NCBI GenBank assembly: GCA_905612525.1
Contig: CAJQSG010000002.1
Coordinates: 1-38,271, forward strand
Source of the DNA: an uncultured Candidatus Pelagibacter sp.
GTDB lineage: Bacteria; Pseudomonadota; Alphaproteobacteria; Pelagibacterales; Pelagibacteraceae
Direction of reading: 5' to 3'
Length of the DNA stretch: 38,271 bases
Position 1 is the first letter of the stretch; each line of letters starts with the position of its first letter. Below are positions 25,183 to 32,195 of the stretch, one piece after another. A model generated the notes under the pieces. It saw only the letters and a program-made list of their open reading frames with translations, was not told the origin of the DNA and searched no databases. The translations under genes were made by a program, and so were the position numbers.

Positions 25183-26202
25183 ATGCATAAAATTATTGTA
25201 ACAGGTGGTTTGGGGTTTATTGGAAGTAACCTTATTAAGCTGTTATTGAAAAATAAATTCAATGTTACCAATATAGATAAAGTAACTTATTCTTCTAATT
25301 TTTATAATACGAAAGAATTTCATGGTCATAAAAACTATAAATTTATTAAATGTGATCTTAATGATAAATTAAAGCTAGGTAAAATCATATACAAATTTAA
25401 ACCTGCTGGTATTTTTAATTTAGCTGCAGAAACACATGTTGACAGATCAATTGATGAGCCTGCTAGTTTTATTAATAGTAATATTGTTGGTGTTTTTAAT
25501 TTACTTGAAATCTTTAGGGATTATTCTAAATTTAATAAAAAAACTAAACTGATTCATATTTCAACCGATGAAGTTTACGGCGATATATTAAAAGGTAGGT
25601 CTAATGAAAATTTCCCCTACAGACCAAGCTCACCTTATGCTGCTAGTAAGGCCTCATCTGACCATTTAGTTTCATCCTATGTTAGAACATATGGAATTCC
25701 GGCAATTGTAACCAATTGTTCAAATAACTACGGTCCCAAGCAACATCCAGAAAAGCTTATTCCTAAGTTAATTTATAATATACTTAATAATAAAAGTTTG
25801 CCCATCTATGGAAATGGAAAAAATTCCAGAGAATGGATTTATGTAGATGATCACTGTGAGGCTTTAGTTAAAGTTTATAAAAAAGGTAGAGTTGGTGAAT
25901 TTTATAATATTGGATCTAATAAAAATTTTAACAACCTAGAAATTTGTAAATCTTTAATTAAAATAGCAAAAGAACAAATTAAAATAGGTACAAAAGTTAA
26001 AATTAAATTTGTAAAAGATAGACCTGGTCATGATGTAAGATATGCACTTGATAGTAAAAAAATATTTAATGAATTAAATTGGAAAACTAAAATGAACTTT
26101 AATACTGGGCTAGAAAAAACATTTTTATGGTATCTTCTAAATAATAACTATTATAAATCCGTATCAAAAAATGATATTGTCAAAAGAATAGGAAAAATAT
26201 AA
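25183..26202 (+). CDS. rfbB: dTDP-glucose 4,6-dehydratase
   Basis: 339 aa from ATG 25183. An earlier in-frame ATG at 25057 would add 42 residues and run through the GT2 gene; the residues from 25183 (MHKIIVTGGLGFIGSN) are the canonical N-terminus. NAD-binding TGGLGFIGSN, THVDRSID, catalytic STDEVYGD and YAASKASSDH (Tyr-x3-Lys), then NNYGPKQHPEKLIPKLI and GNGKNSREWIYVDDHCEA identify RmlB. It catalyses the second step of dTDP-L-rhamnose synthesis. Overlaps rfbA by one base (TAATG). Confidence 0.95.
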   Translation: MHKIIVTGGLGFIGSNLIKLLLKNKFNVTNIDKVTYSSNFYNTKEFHGHKNYKFIKCDLNDKLKLGKIIYKFKPAGIFNLAAETHVDRSIDEPASFINSNIVGVFNLLEIFRDYSKFNKKTKLIHISTDEVYGDILKGRSNENFPYRPSSPYAASKASSDHLVSSYVRTYGIPAIVTNCSNNYGPKQHPEKLIPKLIYNILNNKSLPIYGNGKNSREWIYVDDHCEALVKVYKKGRVGEFYNIGSNKNFNNLEICKSLIKIAKEQIKIGTKVKIKFVKDRPGHDVRYALDSKKIFNELNWKTKMNFNTGLEKTFLWYLLNNNYYKSVSKNDIVKRIGKI

Positions 26203-27074
26203 TGATTAAAAAAGGAATTATTTTAGCTGGCGGAAAAGGAACAAGGATGAGTCCTTTAACAAAATCTGTTAATAAACAACTTTTACCTATTTATGATAAA
26301 CCTTTAATTTTTTATCCTTTATCAATACTAATGCTTGCAAAAATTAAGGATATACTAATCATCGTTAATAAAGGACAGCTTGAACAATATAAGAAATTAT
26401 TACCTAATGGAAAAAATTTAGGTATTAAAATTACCTATATGGAGCAGGATTCGCCCAGAGGTCTACCTGATGCATTTATTCTAGGAGAAAAATTTATTGG
26501 TAAAGAGAAAGTAGCAATGATTTTAGGCGATAATTTTTTTTATGGACAAAACTTAACCTCTATACTGATAAAATCTACAAATATAAAGAATGGTGCAAAG
26601 ATACTACTACATAAGGTTAGAAATCCAGAATTATTTGGCGTTGCAAAGGTTGATAAGAGAAAAAAAATAACACACTTAAAAGAAAAACCTAAAAAATTCT
26701 TATCTAACGATGCAATAACAGGATTATATTTTTTTGATAATAAGGTAATTAACTACTCAAAAAAATTAAAACCGTCTAAAAGAGGAGAAATTGAAATTAT
26801 TGACTTACTAATGAGGTACAAAAAAAATAATCAATTAACTGCAAATTATATTGGGCGTGGTGGTGCATGGTTGGATACTGGCTCTATCGAAGATTACTAC
26901 AAAACAATTGCTTTTGTACAAGCTGTAGAAAATAGACAAGGTCTTAAAATTGCCTGTATTGAAGAAATTGCGCTTTTAAACAAATGGATAAAAAAAAAAC
27001 ATATAACAAATTCAATCAAATTTTACGGAAATTGTGATTATTCAAAATACTTAAAAAAATTAATATCTAAATGA
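26202..27074 (+). CDS. rfbA: Glucose-1-phosphate thymidylyltransferase
   Basis: 290 aa. Signature ILAGGKGTRMSPLTKSVNKQ (8-27) with the nucleotide-binding Gly-rich loop and Lys, followed by LPIYDKPLIFYPL. EQDSPRGLPDAFILGE, ILGDNFFYG, GAWLDTGSIEDYYK and the C-terminal LKIACIEEIALL complete the RmlA pattern. It makes dTDP-glucose, step one of the pathway. ATGA overlap with rfbC. Confidence 0.97.
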   Translation: MIKKGIILAGGKGTRMSPLTKSVNKQLLPIYDKPLIFYPLSILMLAKIKDILIIVNKGQLEQYKKLLPNGKNLGIKITYMEQDSPRGLPDAFILGEKFIGKEKVAMILGDNFFYGQNLTSILIKSTNIKNGAKILLHKVRNPELFGVAKVDKRKKITHLKEKPKKFLSNDAITGLYFFDNKVINYSKKLKPSKRGEIEIIDLLMRYKKNNQLTANYIGRGGAWLDTGSIEDYYKTIAFVQAVENRQGLKIACIEEIALLNKWIKKKHITNSIKFYGNCDYSKYLKKLISK

Positions 27075-27592
27075 TAATTAAAACAAAGATAAAAGACTTA
27101 CTAATAATAAAAAATAAAAAATTTTCTGATTCAAGGGGGTATTTTAAAGAATTGTCCAGAGAAAAAGAAATAAATATTAACCTGCCATTTACAGTTATGT
27201 CATATTCGAAAAAAAATGTAATTAGAGGTCTTCATATCCAAACGCAACAATCACAAGGAAAATTTGTATCTGTCTTAAAAGGTAGAATATTTGATATAGT
27301 TTTAGATTTAAGAAAGAACTCTAAAACATTTGGAAAAATAGTGTCAACTATTTTGAGTGAAAAAAATGCTAAGTCAATATATATACCCCCAGGATTTGCT
27401 CATGGATTTTGCGCGCTAGATAAAGAAAACTATGTGATTTATAGCTGCACAAAATATAGAAATGCACAATCTGAGATGGGTATTAAATATAATGACAAAG
27501 AATTAAATATCAACTGGCCTGTTAAAAAACCAATTATCTCAACAAAAGACAATAATAATATTTCTTTTCAAGATTTTATAAATAAATTTTAA
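27071..27592 (+). CDS. rfbC: dTDP-4-dehydrorhamnose 3,5-epimerase
   Basis: 173-aa cupin epimerase. SYSKKNVIRGLHIQ (the catalytic His in RGLH; Ile replaces the usual Tyr after it), GKFVSVLKGRIFDIVLDLR, YIPPGFAHGFCAL and VIYSCTKYR (catalytic Tyr). Slightly short but within family range. Third step of dTDP-L-rhamnose synthesis. Confidence 0.92.
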   Translation: MIIKTKIKDLLIIKNKKFSDSRGYFKELSREKEININLPFTVMSYSKKNVIRGLHIQTQQSQGKFVSVLKGRIFDIVLDLRKNSKTFGKIVSTILSEKNAKSIYIPPGFAHGFCALDKENYVIYSCTKYRNAQSEMGIKYNDKELNINWPVKKPIISTKDNNNISFQDFINKF

Positions 27593-27593
27593 T

Positions 27594-28301
27594 ATGAATT
27601 CAAAAATTTTAGTAACAGGAGGTAATGGAAGATTTGCCACTGTGCTAAAAAAAGAAAATAAAAAATTAAATTTAGTTTTTGCTTCTAAAAAACAGTGTAA
27701 TATTTTAAATTTAAAATCAATTGAGAGTGCTGTTAGAGCATTTAAACCAAAAATTATTTTACATTGTGCCGGATTATCAAGACCTATGGATATTCACTAT
27801 AAAAATATTAAAAAAAGTATAGATATTAATATTATAGGAACGGCCAATATCACGAAAGTGTGTGAGGCAAATAAAATAAAGTTGATATATTTTTCTACTG
27901 GCTATGTTTATGAAGGAAAAAAAGGAAACTACTCAGAGCATGATTCAGTTAAACCGTTTAATAACTATGGCTTGTCGAAATTAGGCGGTGAATGTGCTGT
28001 GTCAATGTATTCTAATTCTTTAATTTTAAGAATCACTATGACTGAAAAACCATTTCTATACAAAACTGCCTATACTAATTTAAAAAGTAATTTTATGTTT
28101 CATGAACAATTGGTAAAAATTTTACCTGAATTAATTAAAAAAAAGGGAATTATAAATGTTGGTGGACCATCACAATCTGTTTATAATTTTGCCAAAAAAA
28201 CCAATCCTAAAGTTATAAAAAGTTATGCAAAAGAAAGACCTAATTTCCCTCTAAATCAAACCATGGATTTAAAAAAATTAAAAAAAATTATTACGTGGTA
28301 G
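27594..28301 (+). CDS. dTDP-4-dehydrorhamnose reductase-like SDR protein
   Basis: 235-aa extended-SDR protein in the position of RmlD. Rossmann motif LVTGGNGRFATVL, LHCAGLSRPMD, YFSTGYVYEG and the catalytic YGLSKLGGE (Tyr-x3-Lys). It is shorter than the usual ~290-aa RmlD; the C-terminal substrate region is reduced (VGGPSQSVYNFAKK, then DLKKLKKII). It may still be the reductase, or another deoxysugar reductase. Its stop codon overlaps the CCA end of the convergent tRNA-Met gene by six bases, marking an insertion boundary. Confidence 0.8.
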   Translation: MNSKILVTGGNGRFATVLKKENKKLNLVFASKKQCNILNLKSIESAVRAFKPKIILHCAGLSRPMDIHYKNIKKSIDINIIGTANITKVCEANKIKLIYFSTGYVYEGKKGNYSEHDSVKPFNNYGLSKLGGECAVSMYSNSLILRITMTEKPFLYKTAYTNLKSNFMFHEQLVKILPELIKKKGIINVGGPSQSVYNFAKKTNPKVIKSYAKERPNFPLNQTMDLKKLKKIITW

Positions 28302-28372
28302 CGGGAAGTGGAATCGAACCACTGACCTCAGGCTTATGAGTCCTGCGCTCTAACCGACTGAGCTACCCCGCC
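28296..28372 (-). tRNA. tRNA-Met (CAT), elongator type, CCA encoded
   Basis: 77-nt cloverleaf on the minus strand: acceptor GGCGGGG with TCCCGCT (G-U at both ends), D-stem GCTC/GAGC, anticodon loop CTCATAA (CAT at 28338..28336), T-arm AGTGG-TTCGATT-CCACT, then A and CCA. The loop and stems favour elongator Met over initiator (no three-GC anticodon stem); tRNA-Ile2 with lysidine cannot be excluded. Three decayed copies follow at 29460, 30206 and 32196. Confidence 0.97.
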
Positions 28373-28591
28373 ACTTAATTATCGTTGTTTTATAATAGAT
28401 TTTATTTTCTGTCCAATCAAGTATTTGCCTATTTTTCTAACTCACTGTGCCTATAGTGTGCCAAGAATACGTGTAGGGAGGTTCCTGCAGACTCACAGTG
28501 AGAAATAGATTTATACGTTTAGAAAACACAATCAAAATCACTAAAGATTTTTCAATAGATCAAAATCCTAAACAGAGTCTAAATGTAATAC
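28373..28591. repeat. Upstream repeat unit 1 with 9-bp inverted repeat
   Basis: The gap between tRNA-Met and the 269-aa gene holds the tRNA promoter and a conserved tract seen again at units 2 and 3. The element CTCACTGTGCC / AGTGTGCCAAG lies at 28441-28465; GAGGTTCCTGCAGACTC follows and is shared with unit 2 (29637 on). CTCACTGTG (28441-28449) and CACAGTGAG (28494-28502) form a perfect inverted repeat. The remainder (28503-28591) shows nothing recognisable. Confidence 0.65.
28392..28420 (-). promoter_or_regulatory. Sigma-70 promoter of tRNA-Met
   Basis: On the minus strand TTGATT (28420..28415), 17-bp spacer, TATTAT (28397..28392), about 19 bp before the tRNA 5' end. Same arrangement at 29556-29583 (TTGATA, 16 bp, TATTAT) and 30302-30330 (TTGATT, 17 bp, TATTAT). 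Confidence 0.8.
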
Positions 28592-29401
28592 TTAAAAAGC
28601 TAAATCTGAACTATCAACTTTTATCAATTCTTTACCCTGTACGTTAATCGTACATATCGTGTCAAACTCTTGTTGGGCCTGAATAGCAAAACCGCTATTA
28701 ATATGGATAAATGTATAAAATAATCCCTCACTTTCTTCCATTTCCTCTAAAAATTCATTTATCTCTTCATTTGGACTCTCAAAGCTATTAAAAGTCTTCA
28801 CAACATAGAAGTTCTCTTCGTCTATTAATGTTGTTCCTAAATAATGATCATACGAATAAAGTTTTAATCCCTGAGAAAATTTTTTTAGTTCTTTGTCTGT
28901 TGCAAACAACTTTTTCAACATATTAAGAATTTTTTTAGATTGTTTTTTATCTTCAATTTTAATTGGTAATAAAGTTTTTCCATAAATACTTAATGAGAGA
29001 AATGAATCGGATACCATTTCTTTAAAAAAAGGTTCAAAATTTTTGAATTCTTTTTTAAAATCTTTATCCATATCTGGAGAATAATTTATTTTAACTTTTC
29101 CTTTAGTTAATTTTCCTTTTGAGTTTATCTTAGCATCAATCTTTAGATACATACTTCCATCGTCCCCAAAATTAAAAACACCTTCAGATCTCAATACTTT
29201 AGAGTTAACAACTTTTGAACTGAATATCATGTTATAATCATCAGCATCAGCTTCACATTTTATAGAGTAATTTTCATCAATTTTTATTATATCTGTTTCT
29301 TCAAAAGCTTTTTTTACTGAAATATTTAAATCAGGTTCCTCAGCAAAAGAAGAAGGGTTCAACAACAAACCCAGAACAACAATCCCTAAAATCTTTTTCA
29401 T
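28592..29401 (-). CDS. Exported two-cysteine hypothetical protein (cassette 2)
   Basis: 269 aa with signal peptide MKKILGIVVLGLLLNPSSFA (cleavage near residue 20). The mature protein is charged with no family I recognise; it has just two Cys, one near the mature N-terminus (YSIKCEADADD, ~49) and one near the C-terminus (TICTINVQ). The 5' region and signal peptide closely match those of the 160-aa gene at 29665 while the rest differs. The start is the ATG at 29401. A promoter from the tRNA copy 135 bp upstream could drive it. Confidence 0.75.
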   Translation of the reverse strand: MKKILGIVVLGLLLNPSSFAEEPDLNISVKKAFEETDIIKIDENYSIKCEADADDYNMIFSSKVVNSKVLRSEGVFNFGDDGSMYLKIDAKINSKGKLTKGKVKINYSPDMDKDFKKEFKNFEPFFKEMVSDSFLSLSIYGKTLLPIKIEDKKQSKKILNMLKKLFATDKELKKFSQGLKLYSYDHYLGTTLIDEENFYVVKTFNSFESPNEEINEFLEEMEESEGLFYTFIHINSGFAIQAQQEFDTICTINVQGKELIKVDSSDLAF

Positions 29402-29664
29402 GGGAAAGACTTTCTCACTGTGTCATGTGTGTGTCAAGAAATGTTGAGAAGTGAAATAAGGTACACAGAACAGGAATCCCGACCGCTGACCTTAGGCTTA
29501 TGAGTCCTGCGCTCTAACCGACTGAGCTACCCCGCCACTTAATTATTGTTGTTTTATAATAGATTTTATTTTTAGTCTATCAAGTATTTGCGTATTTTCT
29601 TAGCTGACTGTGTCCTATGTGTGTCAAGGATACGTCTTACGAGGTTCCTGCGGACTCTATACTT
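29402..29664. repeat. Repeat unit 2: motif, tRNA copy, promoter, motif
   Basis: Gene-free stretch between two exported-protein genes. It contains, in plus-strand order, an ~24-bp motif (29414-29437, CTCACTGTGTC...TGTGTCAAG), the tRNA copy, its promoter and the motif again (29604-29627), the two motifs being 190 bp apart, then GAGGTTCCTGCGGACTC. The same order and 190-bp spacing occur in unit 3. Confidence 0.7.
29460..29536 (-). pseudogene. tRNA-Met pseudogene, copy 2
   Basis: The 5' ~50 nt match the functional tRNA with only two differences (A for G after GCCT, C for T in the T-stem). The D-arm and CAT anticodon arm are perfect. The T-arm reads AGCGG-TCGGGATT-CCTGT and the acceptor 3' side TCTGTGT, so neither pairs; CCA is lost (ACC T). 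It cannot make a normal tRNA. Its promoter (TTGATA-16-TATTAT) is intact. Confidence 0.85.
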
Positions 29665-30147
29665 CTATTTTTTTATGTTTGTAAGATATTTCCTTTTACT
29701 GACCCACAAACATTCTCCATAGAATTTAAAATCATCTTTTTTGTACCATGCAGTTCCTGTTAAGTATGGACTAGAATTACGGTCAAATTTTTCTTTATTT
29801 TTATATCTTAAAAGAAAATACTGAAAAGCAAAAGGTGATTTTTTCTTTTTTTTTTTTAACTTTATCTCTAAACCATCTTTAAAATCAACAGAGTCAAAAT
29901 TTTGAGTTTTTACTTTTCCAATTTTATATTGTGAGTTATTTGCAGTGTCTACAAATGCATTTATTGTAACTTCTGATTTTTCTTCATTTATCTTCAAATC
30001 AAAAAAAGCAAACATATTTTTATTTATTAAGGGGTACTTTGATTTCTCAACAGAATGCATGGCACATCTATAATACGCTTCTTCAGATGAATAAACATTT
30101 CCACTTAGCAGTAAACTCAGAACAATAATACCCAGAATTTTTTTCAT
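29665..30147 (-). CDS. Exported two-cysteine hypothetical protein (cassette 3)
   Basis: 160 aa, signal peptide MKKILGIIVLSLLLSGNVYS (cleavage near residue 20), nearly the same as in the 269-aa gene. The mature part begins EEAYYRCAMHS and ends with FYGECLWVS; these hold the only two Cys (27 and near 148), placing one near each end. Lys-rich middle (KKKKKKS). No recognised family. The upstream DNA is a near copy of that before the 269-aa gene. Confidence 0.75.
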   Translation of the reverse strand: MKKILGIIVLSLLLSGNVYSSEEAYYRCAMHSVEKSKYPLINKNMFAFFDLKINEEKSEVTINAFVDTANNSQYKIGKVKTQNFDSVDFKDGLEIKLKKKKKKSPFAFQYFLLRYKNKEKFDRNSSPYLTGTAWYKKDDFKFYGECLWVSKRKYLTNIKK

Positions 30148-30422
30148 TAAAAATATATTGTCACTGTGTCATGTGTGTGTCAAGAAATGTTGAGAAGTGA
30201 AATAAGGTACACAGAACAGGAATCCCGACCACTGACCTCAGGCTTATGAGTCCTGCGCTCTAACCGACTGAGCTACCCCGCCACATAATTATTGTTGATT
30301 TATAATAGATATTATTTTTAGTGCAATCAAGTATTTGCCCGTTTTCCCTACTCATTGTACCTATAGTGTGCCAAGGATATATGGCTTTTTAGTGTGCCAA
30401 GATTATTATAACGTATAGAAAA
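30148..30422. repeat. Repeat unit 3: motif, tRNA copy, promoter, motif
   Basis: The motif lies at 30161-30184 and again at 30351-30375 (190 bp apart, as in unit 2), with an extra half AGTGTGCCAAG at 30391-30401. Between them lie the tRNA copy and its promoter. The bases before the plus-strand 223-aa gene (30402-30422) hold no ribosome-binding site I can see. Confidence 0.7.
30206..30282 (-). pseudogene. tRNA-Met pseudogene, copy 3
   Basis: The first ~54 nt are identical to the functional tRNA-Met (acceptor 5' strand, D-arm, CAT anticodon arm, variable loop, start of the T-arm). From there it has the same diverged 3' part as copy 2 (GGTCGGGATTCC, then TGTTCTGTGTACC), so the T-arm and acceptor cannot fold. 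Promoter TTGATT-17-TATTAT intact. Copies 2 and 3 share their 3' changes, so one derives from the other. Confidence 0.85.
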
Positions 30423-31094
30423 ATGAGTAAACCAATCAACCTACTAAAACTTTCGTGGATAATTTTCTCTGTTGTATCAGTTGGATTTTTAATATCTTTT
30501 GGAGTAACCAGCTATCAAAGTAAAGTTGTTGATGAGCCTAATTGGATGCTATGTGAGGCAGACAAAGGGTTGAAAAAACCTCAGTATATAAAATTCCATA
30601 ATACAAAAAAGGTTATTTATAATATTTATCAACAGAGGTGGGTAGAGGATATGGCATCTATGGACGTCATTAATTCAAAGGGAAAAGAAGCTAGACCTAC
30701 TATAGAGATACATGAAGATAAGACTCGGTTCACTAAAACTATTTATAAAAGAAAACAGTTTCTTATTTTTGTTTCAGATAAGTATTATGTTTTTTATAAA
30801 GAAATAGACGATAATTTTTTTTGGTCTTCAGAGGTATCTAAAGCAACAGCTCAACATATAATAATAAAAAGAGATGACCTTACTATGCTAGATTACAAAA
30901 ATGAGTGGGTAAAAGCTCTACGTAGAAATAAAAAATATACAGATGTGGTAATAGATAAATTGTTTAAAGAAGCTGATGGTTATTTCAATTCTTATGAGGA
31001 CATTTTATTTTCCAATGGTACAAGTGTAAAAACACAAAGATTGTTAAATGTTTTTCAATGTAAAGAAACAGCAGCTGTTAAAGCTAAAATTTAA
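30423..31094 (+). CDS. Membrane-anchored two-cysteine hypothetical protein
   Basis: 223 aa. One N-terminal hydrophobic segment (LSWIIFSVVSVGFLISFGV, about 9-27) probably anchors it with the rest outside. The exported part starts with NWMLCEADKGLKK and ends with VFQCKETAA, the only two Cys, again one near each end as in the two neighbouring exported proteins; CEAD occurs in both this and the 269-aa protein. No named family recognised. It is the only one of the three on the plus strand. Confidence 0.65.
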   Translation: MSKPINLLKLSWIIFSVVSVGFLISFGVTSYQSKVVDEPNWMLCEADKGLKKPQYIKFHNTKKVIYNIYQQRWVEDMASMDVINSKGKEARPTIEIHEDKTRFTKTIYKRKQFLIFVSDKYYVFYKEIDDNFFWSSEVSKATAQHIIIKRDDLTMLDYKNEWVKALRRNKKYTDVVIDKLFKEADGYFNSYEDILFSNGTSVKTQRLLNVFQCKETAAVKAKI

Positions 31095-31153
31095 GCTAAC
31101 CAGCGACTATCCTGCATATAGCCACTCAATTTAAGATTTGGTAGGGTTTTATT

Positions 31154-31330
31154 ATGGCTACATTAGATGGAATTATTGAACCAATATATTTTTTGATTAC
31201 CTCAATATCATTTATAATATTAAGTGTAATTCAATATAAAAAATTTGGGAAAACTAGGGAAACAATTTATCTCGCAGGCTTATCATTTTTTTTCTTATGT
31301 AGTTACATTGCTATAATTTTGAAAGTTTAA
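31154..31330 (+). CDS. Small two-helix membrane protein, 58 aa
   Basis: ATG at 31154, TAA at 31328. MATLDGIIEPIYFLITSISF begins the first hydrophobic helix, then a polar YKKFGKTRET loop, then LAGLSFFFLCSYIAIIL. A GGTAGGG sequence lies about 11 bp before the ATG (31139-31146). Two clean helices in a 300-bp gap (31095-31394) suggest a real small membrane protein; unknown function. The rest of the gap shows nothing. Confidence 0.5.
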   Translation: MATLDGIIEPIYFLITSISFIILSVIQYKKFGKTRETIYLAGLSFFFLCSYIAIILKV

Positions 31331-31394
31331 AACTATAAGCTTCATGGATAGAGTGCCATAGTTTACTTGTGTTTACTTTACTCATAAAATGAAA

Positions 31395-31880
31395 TTAATC
31401 TCTAAAATTTACAAATTCAATTGGGAGACCAATATCAATGGCCTCGATTGCAGATATTGCTTCTTGAAGATCATCTCTCTTTTTTCCTTCAGCTCTTAAT
31501 TCTTCTCCTTGAATTTTAATCTGTATTTTAAGTTTTAGTTTTTTTATGTCAGAAATAATTTTTTTTGCATTTTCTTGGCTAATACCTTCCTCTAATTCAC
31601 TAACTTGTCTAATGGTTGCACCTGCGGCACTTTCCGAATTTTTAATAACTATTACTCTTGGATCTACTTTTCTTCTTATAAGATGAATTTGTAGTAATTC
31701 ATTTGCTTGTTTTAATTTTAACTCATCTGGCGCTAGCATAGTAATTATCTTATCTTTTCTTTCAATTGAAATATTGAGTCCTTTAAAATCATATCGATTA
31801 CCAATTTCTCTTAAACAATTGGCAAGAGCGTTATCAAATTCTTGATAATTAATTTTACTTATTACATCAAATGATGGCAT
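31395..31880 (-). CDS. yajQ: YajQ-family cyclic-di-GMP/nucleotide-binding protein
   Basis: 161 aa, DUF520 family. MPSFDVISKINYQEFDNAL is the diagnostic N-terminus; EIGNRYDFKG (26-35) is the family hallmark. IKIQGEELRAEGKKRDDLQEAI and C-terminal LPIEFVNFRD match throughout. Homologues bind c-di-GMP and/or nucleic acids; the physiological role here is inferred. A conserved core gene stranded between tRNA copies, probably part of the native locus. Confidence 0.95.
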   Translation of the reverse strand: MPSFDVISKINYQEFDNALANCLREIGNRYDFKGLNISIERKDKIITMLAPDELKLKQANELLQIHLIRRKVDPRVIVIKNSESAAGATIRQVSELEEGISQENAKKIISDIKKLKLKIQIKIQGEELRAEGKKRDDLQEAISAIEAIDIGLPIEFVNFRD

Positions 31881-31932
31881 AATTTTATTATTATTTTATA
31901 CAATAATGTATTTTTTAAAAGGTATATATTAT

Positions 31933-32181
31933 TTAAAATTTAATCTTTTTTAAAAAAATCTGCTTAGCAGTTACTGCTACGATTTTTAGAGTGTTTTCAT
32001 TGACAACATTATTTATCGCTCTTATTCGTATTTCTAATTTGTGTCCATCTAATTTCCAAAAATAGTCATCACAAATAATAATACCATCTTCTTTTAAAAA
32101 TTTAAGAGCATTATTTAAATTTTTTTTCACCTGATAGTATTTATGGTGTCCGTCTATATAAATTATATCAAGAATTTAGAG
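31933..32181 (-). pseudogene. Truncated SAM-dependent methyltransferase fragment
   Basis: The frame from just after an in-frame TAA (about 32184) reads ILDIIYIDGHHKYYQ, then VKKNLNNALKFLKEDGIIIC, DDYFWKL, and ends VTAKQIFLKKIKF. The YIDGHH and GIIICDDYFW segments are the second half of a class I methyltransferase (Methyltransf_24-like); the SAM-binding N-terminal half is missing. A GTG at 32130 would give 65 aa but no domain. It lies just downstream of tRNA copy 4. Confidence 0.7.
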
Positions 32182-32195
32182 TACGTAGAATAAGA

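Noticed and set aside
28441-28465. TTGGCACAC-type motif as a sigma-54 promoter
   Set aside because: It has TGGCAC but lacks the TTGCW box at the required spacing, and no sigma-54 genes or activator genes are visible. The sigma-70-like boxes nearby fit better.
29460-30282. Extra tRNA copies as functional tRNA-Met genes
   Set aside because: T-arm and acceptor 3' strand cannot pair and CCA is missing, so they are pseudogenes despite the good 5' half.
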